A stretch of DNA of 64,000 nucleotides, taken from contig NZ_PDIY01000001.1 of NCBI RefSeq assembly GCF_002563655.1, positions 62,001 to 126,000 on the forward strand, written 5' to 3'. The stretch's first letter is position 1. Each line of letters begins with the position of its first letter. This DNA comes from Bacillus sp. es.034 (GTDB lineage Bacteria > Bacillota > Bacilli > Bacillales > Bacillaceae_B). Below, in pieces: positions 8,930 through 16,957 of the stretch. The notes under the pieces are model-generated. The model worked only from the letters and a program-made list of their open reading frames with translations, was not told the origin of the DNA and did not search any database. Position numbers and translations under genes: made by a program.

Positions 8930-9769
8930 TTATTCTTTGACTCCGGTTGAAGCCATCCCTAAGTCGATTTCGTCCATAGAGAGTGCAACATCGGCATCCA
9001 TGCTTGGTGCCCGAAGCTGAGAAGTGAGTCCGCCATCAATGGCTAAGACATGACCCGTGATGTATGAAGCATCAGGTGAAGCTAAGAAACGGACTCCATG
9101 ACCAACATCTTGAGGCATTCCAAGCCTGCCAAGTGGAATGAGAAGGTCAGGAGAGGATTCCTCCCCGACTGCTGTACGGTTTTCAACCTCTATGGCGCCT
9201 GGCATCACAGCATTCACCCGGATTTTCCATGGAGCCAGATCAAGTGCCATTGCTCTTGTAGCGGCCTCAATGGCCCCTTTCGTCGCATCGTAAGCGACAC
9301 GATTCCGATGCGCGCGCGTTGCTCCACCAGAACTCATATTGATGATGACCCCGCCCTCCCCCTGATGGACCATTGCTCTTGCCGCCATTTGGCTACAGTA
9401 GTATAGTCCATTAAGGTGTACATTCATGAGGTTCTCCCACATAGGGAAGTCCGTTTTTAGAAAGTGTCTTTCCGAGAGCGGTCCGTGACCAATACCAGCA
9501 TTGTTAACAAGCACATCTATACCTCCTTGGAAATGACGTGCTTCCTCAAAGAGGTTTTTCACATCTTCACTTGACGCTACATCCGTATAGACGAATAGAC
9601 CTTCTCCTCCAGATTCAATGATCTCCTCCACACAGCGCTCGCCCGCTTCAGGATCAATATCAGCAATGACCACCGATGCACCGGTCTCTGCGAAAGCCAG
9701 GGCAATTCCACGTCCAACCCCCTTAGAGCCGCCAGTCACGATCACACGTTGCTTTTTTTTATCACTCAT
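8930..9769 (-). CDS. SDR family NAD(P)-dependent oxidoreductase (sugar dehydrogenase type)
   Basis: A 279-residue classical short-chain dehydrogenase. The cofactor motif is VTGGSKGVGRGIA (about residues 11-23), followed by the NNAG motif near 90, the catalytic Ser in NMSSGG (about 145) and YDATKGA (Tyr-x3-Lys, about 160-166). Asp in VVIADID after the second beta strand favours NAD. GHVLAIDGGLTSQLRA ends the core and a 25-residue tail follows. A lactone-forming sugar oxidation would pair well with the adjacent metallo-beta-lactamase-fold hydrolase, which could open the lactone; that coupling is inferred. Confidence 0.85.
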   Translation of the reverse strand: MSDKKKQRVIVTGGSKGVGRGIALAFAETGASVVIADIDPEAGERCVEEIIESGGEGLFVYTDVASSEDVKNLFEEARHFQGGIDVLVNNAGIGHGPLSERHFLKTDFPMWENLMNVHLNGLYYCSQMAARAMVHQGEGGVIINMSSGGATRAHRNRVAYDATKGAIEAATRAMALDLAPWKIRVNAVMPGAIEVENRTAVGEESSPDLLIPLGRLGMPQDVGHGVRFLASPDASYITGHVLAIDGGLTSQLRAPSMDADVALSMDEIDLGMASTGVKE

Positions 9770-9954
9770 TGTTTATACACCTCATTCAAATTTAGTTATC
9801 CAATTCCGTTTGGATAAGACTCTTTCGCAAATGACTTCTCTATTACTACAAAAATTTAAAACTGCTAAACTACTGACTTACAAAACACAAAGCATGTAAG
9901 CCTTTTCATTTAATTGCAAACACCACCTGGATAGTTAAAGAAGGTAAGGTAATC

Positions 9955-10725
9955 CTACTTGGACTGTTTCGCTAACGCTGACTCCTCTGCCAATTCAATC
10001 GTTGTATAATCCTCCAATGTATCAGAAAACCAGTATTGTAAGTCTGCTTCTCTTTCATGAACATAAACAGGTTCCCCGTTAACCAGTTTCAAAGGTATAT
10101 CATGTCCGGGTACTAAAATACTGTTCTCCCTTTTTTTCCATAAACTCCATAAGTAATCGATAGAATGCTGGCTATCTGAGAGATTCAGTGTCATATCGAC
10201 GTTTCTTGATAAAAGCTCCGCCCTATTCTTAGCGGCATCCCCGCTAAATATCAGATCATAATCCCCATTGTCTACGGTGTACGCCAAATGACCTGGTGAA
10301 TGTCCTTTCGTTTGATGCGCCACAATTCCTGGAACAATTTCTTCAAGGTCGTTGACCAACCTTATTTGTGAAGAAGAATTTAATTCTTTCACATACAATT
10401 CAGGAACATGCCAACCTCCAGGTGGTTCGTTTATTGCCCAATCCATATCCACCTTCCCCACTACAATGGTCGCGTTGGGGAACATAGTCCAATTAACACA
10501 ATGATCCCAATGCGTATGTGTCAATAAAACCATAGAGATGTCACTTGGAGATATACCTCTGGCTTCGAGTTTATCTAATAGTAAAGGCCTGACACCGAAG
10601 CTGCCGACATCGATAATAATGTGTTGGTCATGGTGGGACAATAACGTGACTGTACTCCATCCCAGCCCCCCATGAGTGGATGACTTTCCGGGAAACCCTT
10701 GAATAAATATGTTGTAGTCGTACAT
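9955..10725 (-). CDS. Metallo-beta-lactamase-fold hydrolase (lactonase-like)
   Basis: A 256-residue MBL-fold protein carrying the zinc motif LLTHTHWDHCVNW (HxHxDH, about residues 68-80), the later His in KGHSPGHLAY (about 140), Asp in IFSGDAAKNR (about 158) and the terminal His in LVPGHDIPL (about 205). It is the first gene of the operon, downstream of a GGAAACGTTTCC operator. MBL-fold lactonases open acyl-homoserine or sugar lactones, and next to the SDR a sugar lactonase is the simplest reading. The substrate is not established. Confidence 0.82.
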   Translation of the reverse strand: MYDYNIFIQGFPGKSSTHGGLGWSTVTLLSHHDQHIIIDVGSFGVRPLLLDKLEARGISPSDISMVLLTHTHWDHCVNWTMFPNATIVVGKVDMDWAINEPPGGWHVPELYVKELNSSSQIRLVNDLEEIVPGIVAHQTKGHSPGHLAYTVDNGDYDLIFSGDAAKNRAELLSRNVDMTLNLSDSQHSIDYLWSLWKKRENSILVPGHDIPLKLVNGEPVYVHEREADLQYWFSDTLEDYTTIELAEESALAKQSK

Positions 10726-11043
10726 TCCAATCCCCTTTCATCGTTGTTATTGAGTTGGATACCTTGAATGAGATTTAATGTTAATCCATTCAATTAGTTT
10801 AGATTTACATGATCTGTAAGAGAATAAATAAATCTTTTAAAAGACTATTCCTGGAAACGTTTCCACAAAACCTCCTAGAAACCTATTTCATTTTTAATTT
10901 ACGAGTTGGATATCATTCAGAAAATGAAAACGTTGTTTATAGGGCTTCTTGCAGCTGCCTGTACATAATAGGGTCATTCTGGAGCTGATAATAGCACAAA
11001 AACTTTGATGTTTAGTTTAGTTGAGTGGATAATACTTATTCAT
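10726..11043 (-). other. Operon leader and promoter region of the catabolic operon
   Basis: This non-coding stretch lies between the lacI terminator and the first operon gene. It holds the LacI-type operator at 10852-10865, and the operon promoter must lie in it. I see no convincing -35/-10 pair. It is AT-rich and contains no open frame with a ribosome binding site. Confidence 0.5.
10852..10865. promoter_or_regulatory. LacI-family operator upstream of the catabolic operon
   Basis: TGGAAACGTTTCCA is a perfect 14-bp palindrome with the central CG typical of LacI/GalR operators. The same core occurs at 11069-11084 and just upstream of the lacI start. It also fits the degenerate catabolite-response (cre) pattern TGNNANCGNTNNCA, so CcpA could bind as well. 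It lies 127 bp upstream of the first structural gene. Confidence 0.75.
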
Positions 11044-11100
11044 CCAAAAAAAATTTGATTTAAATAATGTGGAAACGTTTCCACTTATTTAAATCAAATT
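11044..11100 (-). terminator. lacI terminator whose apex is a LacI operator
   Basis: Two 16-nt arms (11052-11067 and 11085-11100, AATTTGATTTAAATAA and its complement) enclose GTGGAAACGTTTCCAC at 11069-11084, itself a perfect 16-bp palindrome. Only one unpaired base breaks the 49-bp dyad. On the minus strand the dyad is followed by eight T residues (11046-11053), giving an intrinsic terminator 85 nt after the lacI stop. The hairpin apex is therefore also a strong candidate operator. Confidence 0.75.
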
Positions 11101-11184
11101 ATACATACTTAGTAAACCACTTTCAATGATTTTTTTGAAAATTTATAAAATTATATTCATTTATCCTGAATCTCCAAATGTCTT

Positions 11185-12201
11185 TTAATTATTTGCTTCT
11201 CTCTCCATTGTTGACTCCCTTTCAATAAGAGTCGGATAAAAGAGGACAGTTTCTTTGATTATTTGTTTTTCCTTTATTGCTTTCACCATGATTTCGATAG
11301 CCCTTTGACCCATTTCTTTAATTGGCGTTCGTATAGTCGTAAGCATAGGATATAAGATTTCCGCATATTGAGAATCATCAAAACCAACAACTGACAATTG
11401 CTCGGGAATTCTAATATTCAGCTCCCTTGCAGCTTTGTAGACACCAACAGCCACACTGTCGCTAACCGCAAAGATTGCCGATGGCCTATCATTTTTTTGC
11501 AACAATCTCATTGCATTTTTATAACCGCTTTCAATATAAAACTTGTCAAAAATCACATAATCGTCCTTTATAGGAACGCCTCTTTCATTCAAGGCTAACT
11601 TGTACCCTTGGTGCCTTTCGATGGATGCGTAAGTTTCAGGATCCCCGCCGATAAAGGCAATATCCTTATGCCCTAAATCCAGAAGATGTCTCATCGCTTT
11701 ATATGCTCCATCAACATTATCAACTATGATCTCATTTAGAATTAATTTCGGGAATTTCCCCCCTAATATGACCACTGGCAGCTCAGGATAGTTTTCCTTC
11801 AATTCTTCTATATTTCCATCATCAGCCTCTGGAGATGAAAAGATGATTCCATCGACTCCTTTAGCAATCAGTAGGTGTATATACTCTGCTTCTTTCTGCA
11901 AATTGTTATCTGTATTACATAAAAAGATGTTAAATCCATGACTATTTGCTCGATCCTCTATTGTTCTAGTCAGATCTGAATAAAAAATATTCTTTATATC
12001 AGGTATGATTAAACCAAGAGTTAATGTTTGTTTCTTCTTCATTGCAGCAGCTACCAGACTTCCTTGGTAGTTAAGCTTCTTAACTGCATTAAGAACCTTT
12101 TCTTTCGTTTTTTCACTTGTATACCCGCTCTTATTAAGAACTCTTGACACTGTGGAGATTGAAACATTAGCTTCTTTTGCAACTTCCTTTATTGTTACCA
12201 A
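11185..12201 (-). CDS. LacI family transcriptional regulator
   Basis: A LacI/GalR repressor of 338 residues. The N-terminal helix-turn-helix reads TIKEVAKEANVSISTVSRVL, with the hinge near KLNYQGSLVA, followed by a periplasmic-binding-protein-like sensor domain (TLGLIIPDIKN, IAFIGGDPETY, LSVVGFDDSQYAE). I prefer TTG 12201 because AAGGA lies about 10 nt upstream and the protein then begins directly before the HTH; GTG 12210 lies too close to that site. Located upstream of and co-oriented with the catabolic operon, it probably represses it and itself through the three GGAAACGTTTCC sites, with an operon metabolite as inducer. Confidence 0.92.
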   Translation of the reverse strand: MVTIKEVAKEANVSISTVSRVLNKSGYTSEKTKEKVLNAVKKLNYQGSLVAAAMKKKQTLTLGLIIPDIKNIFYSDLTRTIEDRANSHGFNIFLCNTDNNLQKEAEYIHLLIAKGVDGIIFSSPEADDGNIEELKENYPELPVVILGGKFPKLILNEIIVDNVDGAYKAMRHLLDLGHKDIAFIGGDPETYASIERHQGYKLALNERGVPIKDDYVIFDKFYIESGYKNAMRLLQKNDRPSAIFAVSDSVAVGVYKAARELNIRIPEQLSVVGFDDSQYAEILYPMLTTIRTPIKEMGQRAIEIMVKAIKEKQIIKETVLFYPTLIERESTMEREANN

Positions 12202-12217
12202 TACTGACACATCCTTA

Positions 12218-12230
12218 TGGAAACGTTTCC
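12218..12230. promoter_or_regulatory. LacI operator at the lacI start (autoregulation)
   Basis: TGGAAACGTTTCC lies 17 bp upstream of the preferred lacI start. A TATAAT-like -10 (12246-12251, minus strand) sits just upstream of it. A repressor bound here would block early transcription, so autoregulation is likely. No good -35 is visible. Confidence 0.65.
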
Positions 12231-12467
12231 TCTTTTTTTACCAGTATTATAATTCTACTATAATTCTACAAAATTTGTCGATTTCCTTTTATTGATAAGT
12301 GAACAAATGTAAAAATACCCCTATCTTCTAAATGAATTTACATGATAGTTATACATATTGGGGTGTATGTTCATGATCATCCGTTAAGCTGACAGTTACA
12401 TGAACAGTTACCTCTTTACTTAGGTCACTATCCCACCCCATATGAATACATATGAAAGGGAGGAGGA

Positions 12468-12995
12468 ATGACCAATATGATTCTTAAGATGATTGACTTG
12501 AGTTTAATGGCTGAACACCTGCCTGTTCATAAAGCTGAATTGGATAAGTTAGCCTCGTATATATGTACCATTCAAAACCCGGAGATCAAAAAGGCTGCGA
12601 CAGAGCAGTACATGATTATGCAAAACCACGTGAAAGTAATGATTGCGCTTATGGATCCTGTTCAAAATGAAACGATCAGTATTGAGGACCTCCATAAGTG
12701 GGACCCTGTTCCATTTAACTGTCAACAAAAATATACAAGCATGAGCCAGGAGAATATCCTAAAAGAACTGGCCACTACTGCCGAATCCATGGCGAACAAA
12801 AACTTCAACTCTGGGCTAAGAATGAAAGCTGAAAATGTCCGCAACATTCATATTCATATGGCCCTGCAGCAAAGCACGATGCTTAACCGTTACAATGCCC
12901 TAATGGATAAATTCATCAAAGATACAGCCCCTGTAAGTTCGAGAAAAGAGCAGGAAGAAACGATGGAGACATTTAGAAAGATGTTTCACCTTTAA
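12468..12995 (+). CDS. Hypothetical helical protein (possibly spore-coat or ferritin-like)
   Basis: A 175-residue, Met-rich, all-helical-looking protein without signal peptide or membrane segment. I do not recognise a firm family. The pattern of amphipathic helices with scattered His residues (NIHIHMALQQ, about residue 125) resembles four-helix-bundle coat-F or DUF3231-type proteins of sporulating bacilli. GGGAGGAGGA immediately precedes ATG 12468; ATG 12477 has better spacing and may be the true start. It stands alone, ended by a strong bidirectional terminator. Confidence 0.65.
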   Translation: MTNMILKMIDLSLMAEHLPVHKAELDKLASYICTIQNPEIKKAATEQYMIMQNHVKVMIALMDPVQNETISIEDLHKWDPVPFNCQQKYTSMSQENILKELATTAESMANKNFNSGLRMKAENVRNIHIHMALQQSTMLNRYNALMDKFIKDTAPVSSRKEQEETMETFRKMFHL

Positions 12996-12997
12996 AG

Positions 12998-13031
12998 GAA
13001 GCACGGGGACGGTTCCCGTGCTTCTTTCTTT
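12998..13031. terminator. Bidirectional terminator built from a GGGACGGTTC repeat
   Basis: GAAGCACGGG pairs with CCCGTGCTTC over 10 bp around the loop GACGGTT, followed by TTTCTTT on the plus strand. It separates two convergent genes and belongs to the dispersed repeat family described in the findings. Confidence 0.8.
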
Positions 13032-13521
13032 AAAACGTCGCAGTATTATTCGACTGATCTGCCTTCACACAATCAATCGCAATCACAAGAGCCAGAATCA
13101 TCGTCTCCATCTCTTCCTCCAGTATCTGCACCCTGTAACTGTCGCCCCAACTGAACCATTTCTTGCCTACTTCACCAACGACTCTCCCCTGATGTAACAC
13201 CTGAAAGTCCATATCCATCCAGTTTCCTTCCACTTCAATGCCTGCCGCATCAATAGAATACTTGGCCTTCAGAAAGGATAATTCTTTCTTGATCGTCACG
13301 ACCTCTTCACTATTCACCTCAACAAAGAACGTCGGCAGAAAGCTCAACACCTTTTTCGTGATCAGGGCCACTTCTTCCCGGTCCTGATTCATGATGGAGA
13401 ATGTCTTCGGGACCTTCATGAAGCTTCCTTCGACATAATAGACGTCCTGCTCGTCCTGGTCCTTTACGGTGAATTTTTCACTGAGACTGAACACTTTCTG
13501 TTTGATGTAAAGCTGTTTCAT
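13030..13521 (-). CDS. LURP-one-related / YxjI family protein
   Basis: A 163-residue protein of the LURP-one-related (Tubby-like beta-barrel) family. The pattern is successive beta strands: LYIKQKVFSLSEKFTVKD, YYVEGSFMKVPKTFSI, then WFSWGDSYRVQI and the C-terminal hydrophobic helix MILALVIAIDCVK. The function of bacterial members is unknown; binding of lipid or membrane has been suggested from the fold. ATG 13521 has GGGGG seven nt upstream. Converges with the helical protein gene across a shared terminator. Confidence 0.85.
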   Translation of the reverse strand: MKQLYIKQKVFSLSEKFTVKDQDEQDVYYVEGSFMKVPKTFSIMNQDREEVALITKKVLSFLPTFFVEVNSEEVVTIKKELSFLKAKYSIDAAGIEVEGNWMDMDFQVLHQGRVVGEVGKKWFSWGDSYRVQILEEEMETMILALVIAIDCVKADQSNNTATF

Positions 13522-13611
13522 ATCAGTTCCCCCATTTTACGTCTTTCCTTTATATACGATTGAGATGGGGATAAGTTCCAGTCATTCCTCAACATTTTAC
13601 CTACTCCACAT

Positions 13612-13640
13612 AAAAAAGCCATCCCTCACAAAAGGAATGG
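13612..13640 (-). terminator. Intrinsic terminator of the thermonuclease gene
   Basis: On the minus strand, CCATTCC pairs with GGGATGG (one G-T wobble) around an 8-nt loop and is followed by C and six T residues. It lies 15 nt past the stop of the thermonuclease gene. Confidence 0.7.
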
Positions 13641-13654
13641 ACCATACTCTCTCT

Positions 13655-14701
13655 TTATCTCTCACACGCCCAGTCATCTTTATCCCGGTCATGCTTCGAT
13701 GCATAAGCAGGATGATCGGAAGGGACTCCATCCGGATAAACTTTTCTCAGTTCGGTACAGTTTTGATAGTACTCTTGTTGTTGGGCAGCTGCCGGTTCTT
13801 CCGTTGTTGCACTTGAGCTGGATTTAGAAGTTGTAGATGCTGTCGTTGTCTTCTTTTCTTCCTTTGGATCCAGGTCCCCTTTAGTGGTGCCATTTTCACC
13901 GTAAGCCCAGAGGCCCGTTCCATTCTCCCTTGCTTCCCGGGCGAATTTCACGAAGTACTCGCTGTATTTGACATCCGGATTATAGGTCGACGGCTCTGCA
14001 TATCCGTTTAACACCAGGTCGGCATTGAACATCTTGGTCCGGATCTCTTCTTCGTCCATGTCATCCTTAGGAATCTCAAGCCAAATAAGACGCAGGGAAC
14101 GATTGTACCGGTCCGTTTCCGACACATCTTTTTGTAACCAGACCGTCTTGCCTTCTAACTTTTCCGTCGTATAGTTACTTGCTTCTTTTCCGTATTCTTC
14201 TGTTCTCGTTGTGGATTCCGGGGTGTTGACGCCTATGAACCGGACTTTTCTTCCATCCTTCAATTCGACTGTATCGCCATCTACCACTCGGGAAACCAGC
14301 ACTTCTTCCAATCCGAATGTCTCGGAAAGCTCTTGTTGCTCTTTCTCAGCTTTTGCTTTTTCCTTTGCCGCCGTCTCTTCTTCTTCCTTGGCTTTCTTCT
14401 CTTCTTCCGCTTTCTTTTCTTCCTCTGCTTTTGGCTGTTGGTCGGCTTCATTCTCAGCATTCTCAGTAGCTACTTGATCCACTTGATCTGATGGAGATGC
14501 ACAGCCCCCGAGGATAATCCCGAGAATCCCGATTGTTATCAACCCACTTGAAAACATCCTTCTGACTTTTCTCTTTTGAGAAGTTTGGTATAAACCAAAC
14601 ACCACAATCAATAGTCCCACCCATGCTGCAGGCGTCATCATCGCCATGAGCAAGGTGAGAATGACGGCGATGGCAGCCAAGATCATAGGTAATCCTTTCA
14701 T
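13655..14701 (-). CDS. Thermonuclease-family lipoprotein with Excalibur domain
   Basis: A 348-residue secreted or membrane-anchored nuclease. Two hydrophobic segments (about 5-40) are followed by a third ending in the lipobox-like ILGGCAS (Cys about 67). Next comes a charged Glu/Lys/Ala linker (about 85-125) of coiled-coil character. The staphylococcal-nuclease domain has VVDGDTVEL, VRFIGVNTPES and DRYNRSLRLIWLE (about 140-225), including the Asp, Arg and Glu type catalytic positions. The C-terminus carries a calcium-binding Excalibur motif, NCTELRKVYPDGVP to DRDKDDWACER. Resembles B. subtilis YokF/YncB. Role: extracellular nucleic-acid degradation. Confidence 0.9.
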   Translation of the reverse strand: MKGLPMILAAIAVILTLLMAMMTPAAWVGLLIVVFGLYQTSQKRKVRRMFSSGLITIGILGIILGGCASPSDQVDQVATENAENEADQQPKAEEEKKAEEEKKAKEEEETAAKEKAKAEKEQQELSETFGLEEVLVSRVVDGDTVELKDGRKVRFIGVNTPESTTRTEEYGKEASNYTTEKLEGKTVWLQKDVSETDRYNRSLRLIWLEIPKDDMDEEEIRTKMFNADLVLNGYAEPSTYNPDVKYSEYFVKFAREARENGTGLWAYGENGTTKGDLDPKEEKKTTTASTTSKSSSSATTEEPAAAQQQEYYQNCTELRKVYPDGVPSDHPAYASKHDRDKDDWACER

Positions 14702-15098
14702 TTCAGCACCTCATCACATTTTTTCGTTCAAACCGTTCACGATTCCCTTCGACTGACCGCAAAATTTTTAACAGATTAGTATATTAATTGTATTATAAAA
14801 TGGCTTATTTATCAGATAATATCGCAATTTAGTGAAGGTTTTTCTGTACGAGCAGAAAAAAAGAATGCAAAAAGGGATCAGTCCCCCAACTTTCAGGCAG
14901 ATCCCTAAAACGCATCTTTCACCTTCCCAAACGATTCATTTTATTATGTTGTTTTCTTTTCACCCATGTTAAGAAAAACAGGTCTGTCCGCCTACTAAAA
15001 TAGATAGAATCCGCTCAAAATCTTTCTCACTTATTGAAAAATTCAAATAAAAATGGTCTTTTGTCCCGGGGATGAGTCCCCTCCTCTTCCTCCCTCTA
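14702..15098. other. Intergenic stretch before phoD
   Basis: No gene is visible. It contains two weak dyads: AGGGATC/GATCCCT at 14873-14906 and GGGGA/TCCCC near 15069-15080. Neither has a T-run. The upstream side must include the thermonuclease promoter (leftward). Confidence 0.4.
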
Positions 15099-15140
15099 TT
15101 TACATTCATTTACAACACGTTAAAAGTGGGCTCCTATAAT
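15099..15140 (+). promoter_or_regulatory. PhoP-box promoter of phoD-tatC-tatA
   Basis: Direct repeats TTTACA (15099), TTTACA (15109) and TTAAAA (15120) recur every 10-11 bp, which is the spacing of PhoP binding repeats in Bacillus. A perfect -10 TATAAT lies at 15135-15140 with no separate -35. The arrangement is that of Pho-activated promoters, so the operon should be induced by phosphate starvation. Confidence 0.75.
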
Positions 15141-15183
15141 ATGAACTGTTCGATTCAATAGATTCATGAAGGGAGTCATCCAC

Positions 15184-16938
15184 ATGACGAATGAGAGATC
15201 AATGGAAAATTGGATTCAAAAGCTGAATGAAGAGACCTTATATAAAGGGGTCGACCGCCGCAACTTCCTTCAAGGGGCGGGTAAAGTAGCTGGCATTTCC
15301 CTGGGGATGGCGATTGCTCAATCGATGGGCGGTTGGTCTGCCTCGGCAGAAGAAGCCGGATTTCAGGATTTCCCTTTTTCACTTGGGGTAGCTTCCGGTG
15401 ACCCACTCCCGGATGGTGTCGTATTATGGACACGTTTAGCCACTGACCCTCTTAATGGTGGGGGCATGCCTGACCGCAAGATTCCAGTGAAGTGGGAAAT
15501 CGCGAAAGATGAACATTTCCGCCGCATTGTGCAGCGCGGTACGGAAATGGCAAGTCCGTCCCTCGCTCACTCCGTTCATGCCGAGGTAGGGAACCTGGAA
15601 GCAGGAACGGTGTACTATTACCGGTTCAAAGTCGGTAAGGATTTTAGCCCGATCGGAAGGACGAAAACCCTTCCTGCCCTGAATGCAGACGTCTCAAGTC
15701 TGTCCTTTGCCTTTGCTTCCTGCCAGCAATATGAGCACGGCTATTATACGGCCTATAAGCATATGGCCAAAGAAGATCTTGATCTCGTTTTCCATCTTGG
15801 AGACTATATTTATGAATACGGCCCGAATGAGTATGTAGCTAAATCAGGAAATGTACGAGACCATAAAGGTCCTGAAATCCGCACGTTGGAGGACTACCGC
15901 AACCGCCATGCCCAATACCGGACGGATGCGGACCTGCAGGCGGCACATGCGGCTTTTCCATGGGTGGTGACTTGGGATGATCATGAGGTGGAAAACAACT
16001 ATGCCGACATGATTCCTGAAAAAGGCCAGTCTGTGGAAGAGTTCGTGAGAAGGCGTGCCGCAGCCTACCAGGCCTACTACGAGCATATGCCGTTAAGGAG
16101 ATCTTCCATGCCTCATGGAGTCGACATGCAGCTCTACCGTCAGTTCTCATACGGGAACTTGGCCAATTTCATGGTGCTCGATTCCCGTCAGTATCGTTCC
16201 GATCAGGCAAATGGAGATAAAAGCTCTCCCCAGACGGAAGAATCCCTGGATCCTTCCCGCACGTTGTTGGGCCGCGAACAGGAACAATGGGTTCTGGATC
16301 ATCTCGGCAACTCCAATAGCTCCTGGAATGTACTGGCCCAGCAAATCTTTTTTGCTAAAAGAAATTATGGTCCAAGCCCTGATCAACCTCGTTACAGTAT
16401 GGATGGCTGGGATGGCTACACACCTGCAAGGGAACGCATCACGGCATTTGCCCGTCAGAAAAACATGGATAACCTGATTGTCCTGACAGGAGATGTACAT
16501 GCGAACTGGGCATCCAATATCCTGGCAGACTTTGACGACCCTTCTTCCCGCATGCTTGGAGCAGAGTTTGTCGGTACATCGATCACATCAGGCGGGGACG
16601 GCGCAGACAAGCGGGCTGACACGGACCGCATTCTTGCCCAGAATGAACATATTAAATTCTTCAACGATTATCGCGGATATGTCCGCTGCCATGTCACGCC
16701 GACCCAGTGGAAAGCCGATTATCGTGTCGTTCCATTCGTTTCGAGTCCAGGAGCGGATATTTCTACCAGAGCCTCCTTCGTGTACGAAAAAGATGCAGAA
16801 GGACTGAAGGAAGTGTCAACGTCAACCGTTCCAGAAGGGAAACCTCTGTCTTCTGAGGTAGAAGAGGATCGTCATGAAGCGCATGCCCGCGCCCATAAAA
16901 AACAAGCCCAAAAAGGCAAGCATATGCAAATGAACTAG
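15184..16938 (+). CDS. phoD: Alkaline phosphatase/phosphodiesterase PhoD (Tat-exported)
   Basis: A 584-residue PhoD-family enzyme that hydrolyses phosphodiesters, including wall teichoic acid, outside the cell. A twin-arginine signal, DRRNFLQGAGKVAG followed by a hydrophobic stretch and SASA, lies at about residues 20-55. Core motifs include GVASGDPLPDGVVLWTRL, FASCQQYEHGYYTAYKHM, HLGDYIYEYG, TWDDHEVENNY and LTGDVHANW, which provide the metal ligands. I chose ATG 15184 since AAGGGAG lies 8 nt upstream; ATG 15166 has none. It is followed by tatC and tatA, the classical substrate-plus-translocase arrangement of Bacillus. Confidence 0.95.
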   Translation: MTNERSMENWIQKLNEETLYKGVDRRNFLQGAGKVAGISLGMAIAQSMGGWSASAEEAGFQDFPFSLGVASGDPLPDGVVLWTRLATDPLNGGGMPDRKIPVKWEIAKDEHFRRIVQRGTEMASPSLAHSVHAEVGNLEAGTVYYYRFKVGKDFSPIGRTKTLPALNADVSSLSFAFASCQQYEHGYYTAYKHMAKEDLDLVFHLGDYIYEYGPNEYVAKSGNVRDHKGPEIRTLEDYRNRHAQYRTDADLQAAHAAFPWVVTWDDHEVENNYADMIPEKGQSVEEFVRRRAAAYQAYYEHMPLRRSSMPHGVDMQLYRQFSYGNLANFMVLDSRQYRSDQANGDKSSPQTEESLDPSRTLLGREQEQWVLDHLGNSNSSWNVLAQQIFFAKRNYGPSPDQPRYSMDGWDGYTPARERITAFARQKNMDNLIVLTGDVHANWASNILADFDDPSSRMLGAEFVGTSITSGGDGADKRADTDRILAQNEHIKFFNDYRGYVRCHVTPTQWKADYRVVPFVSSPGADISTRASFVYEKDAEGLKEVSTSTVPEGKPLSSEVEEDRHEAHARAHKKQAQKGKHMQMN

Positions 16939-16957
16939 CACCAAGGAGGCTGATGCC

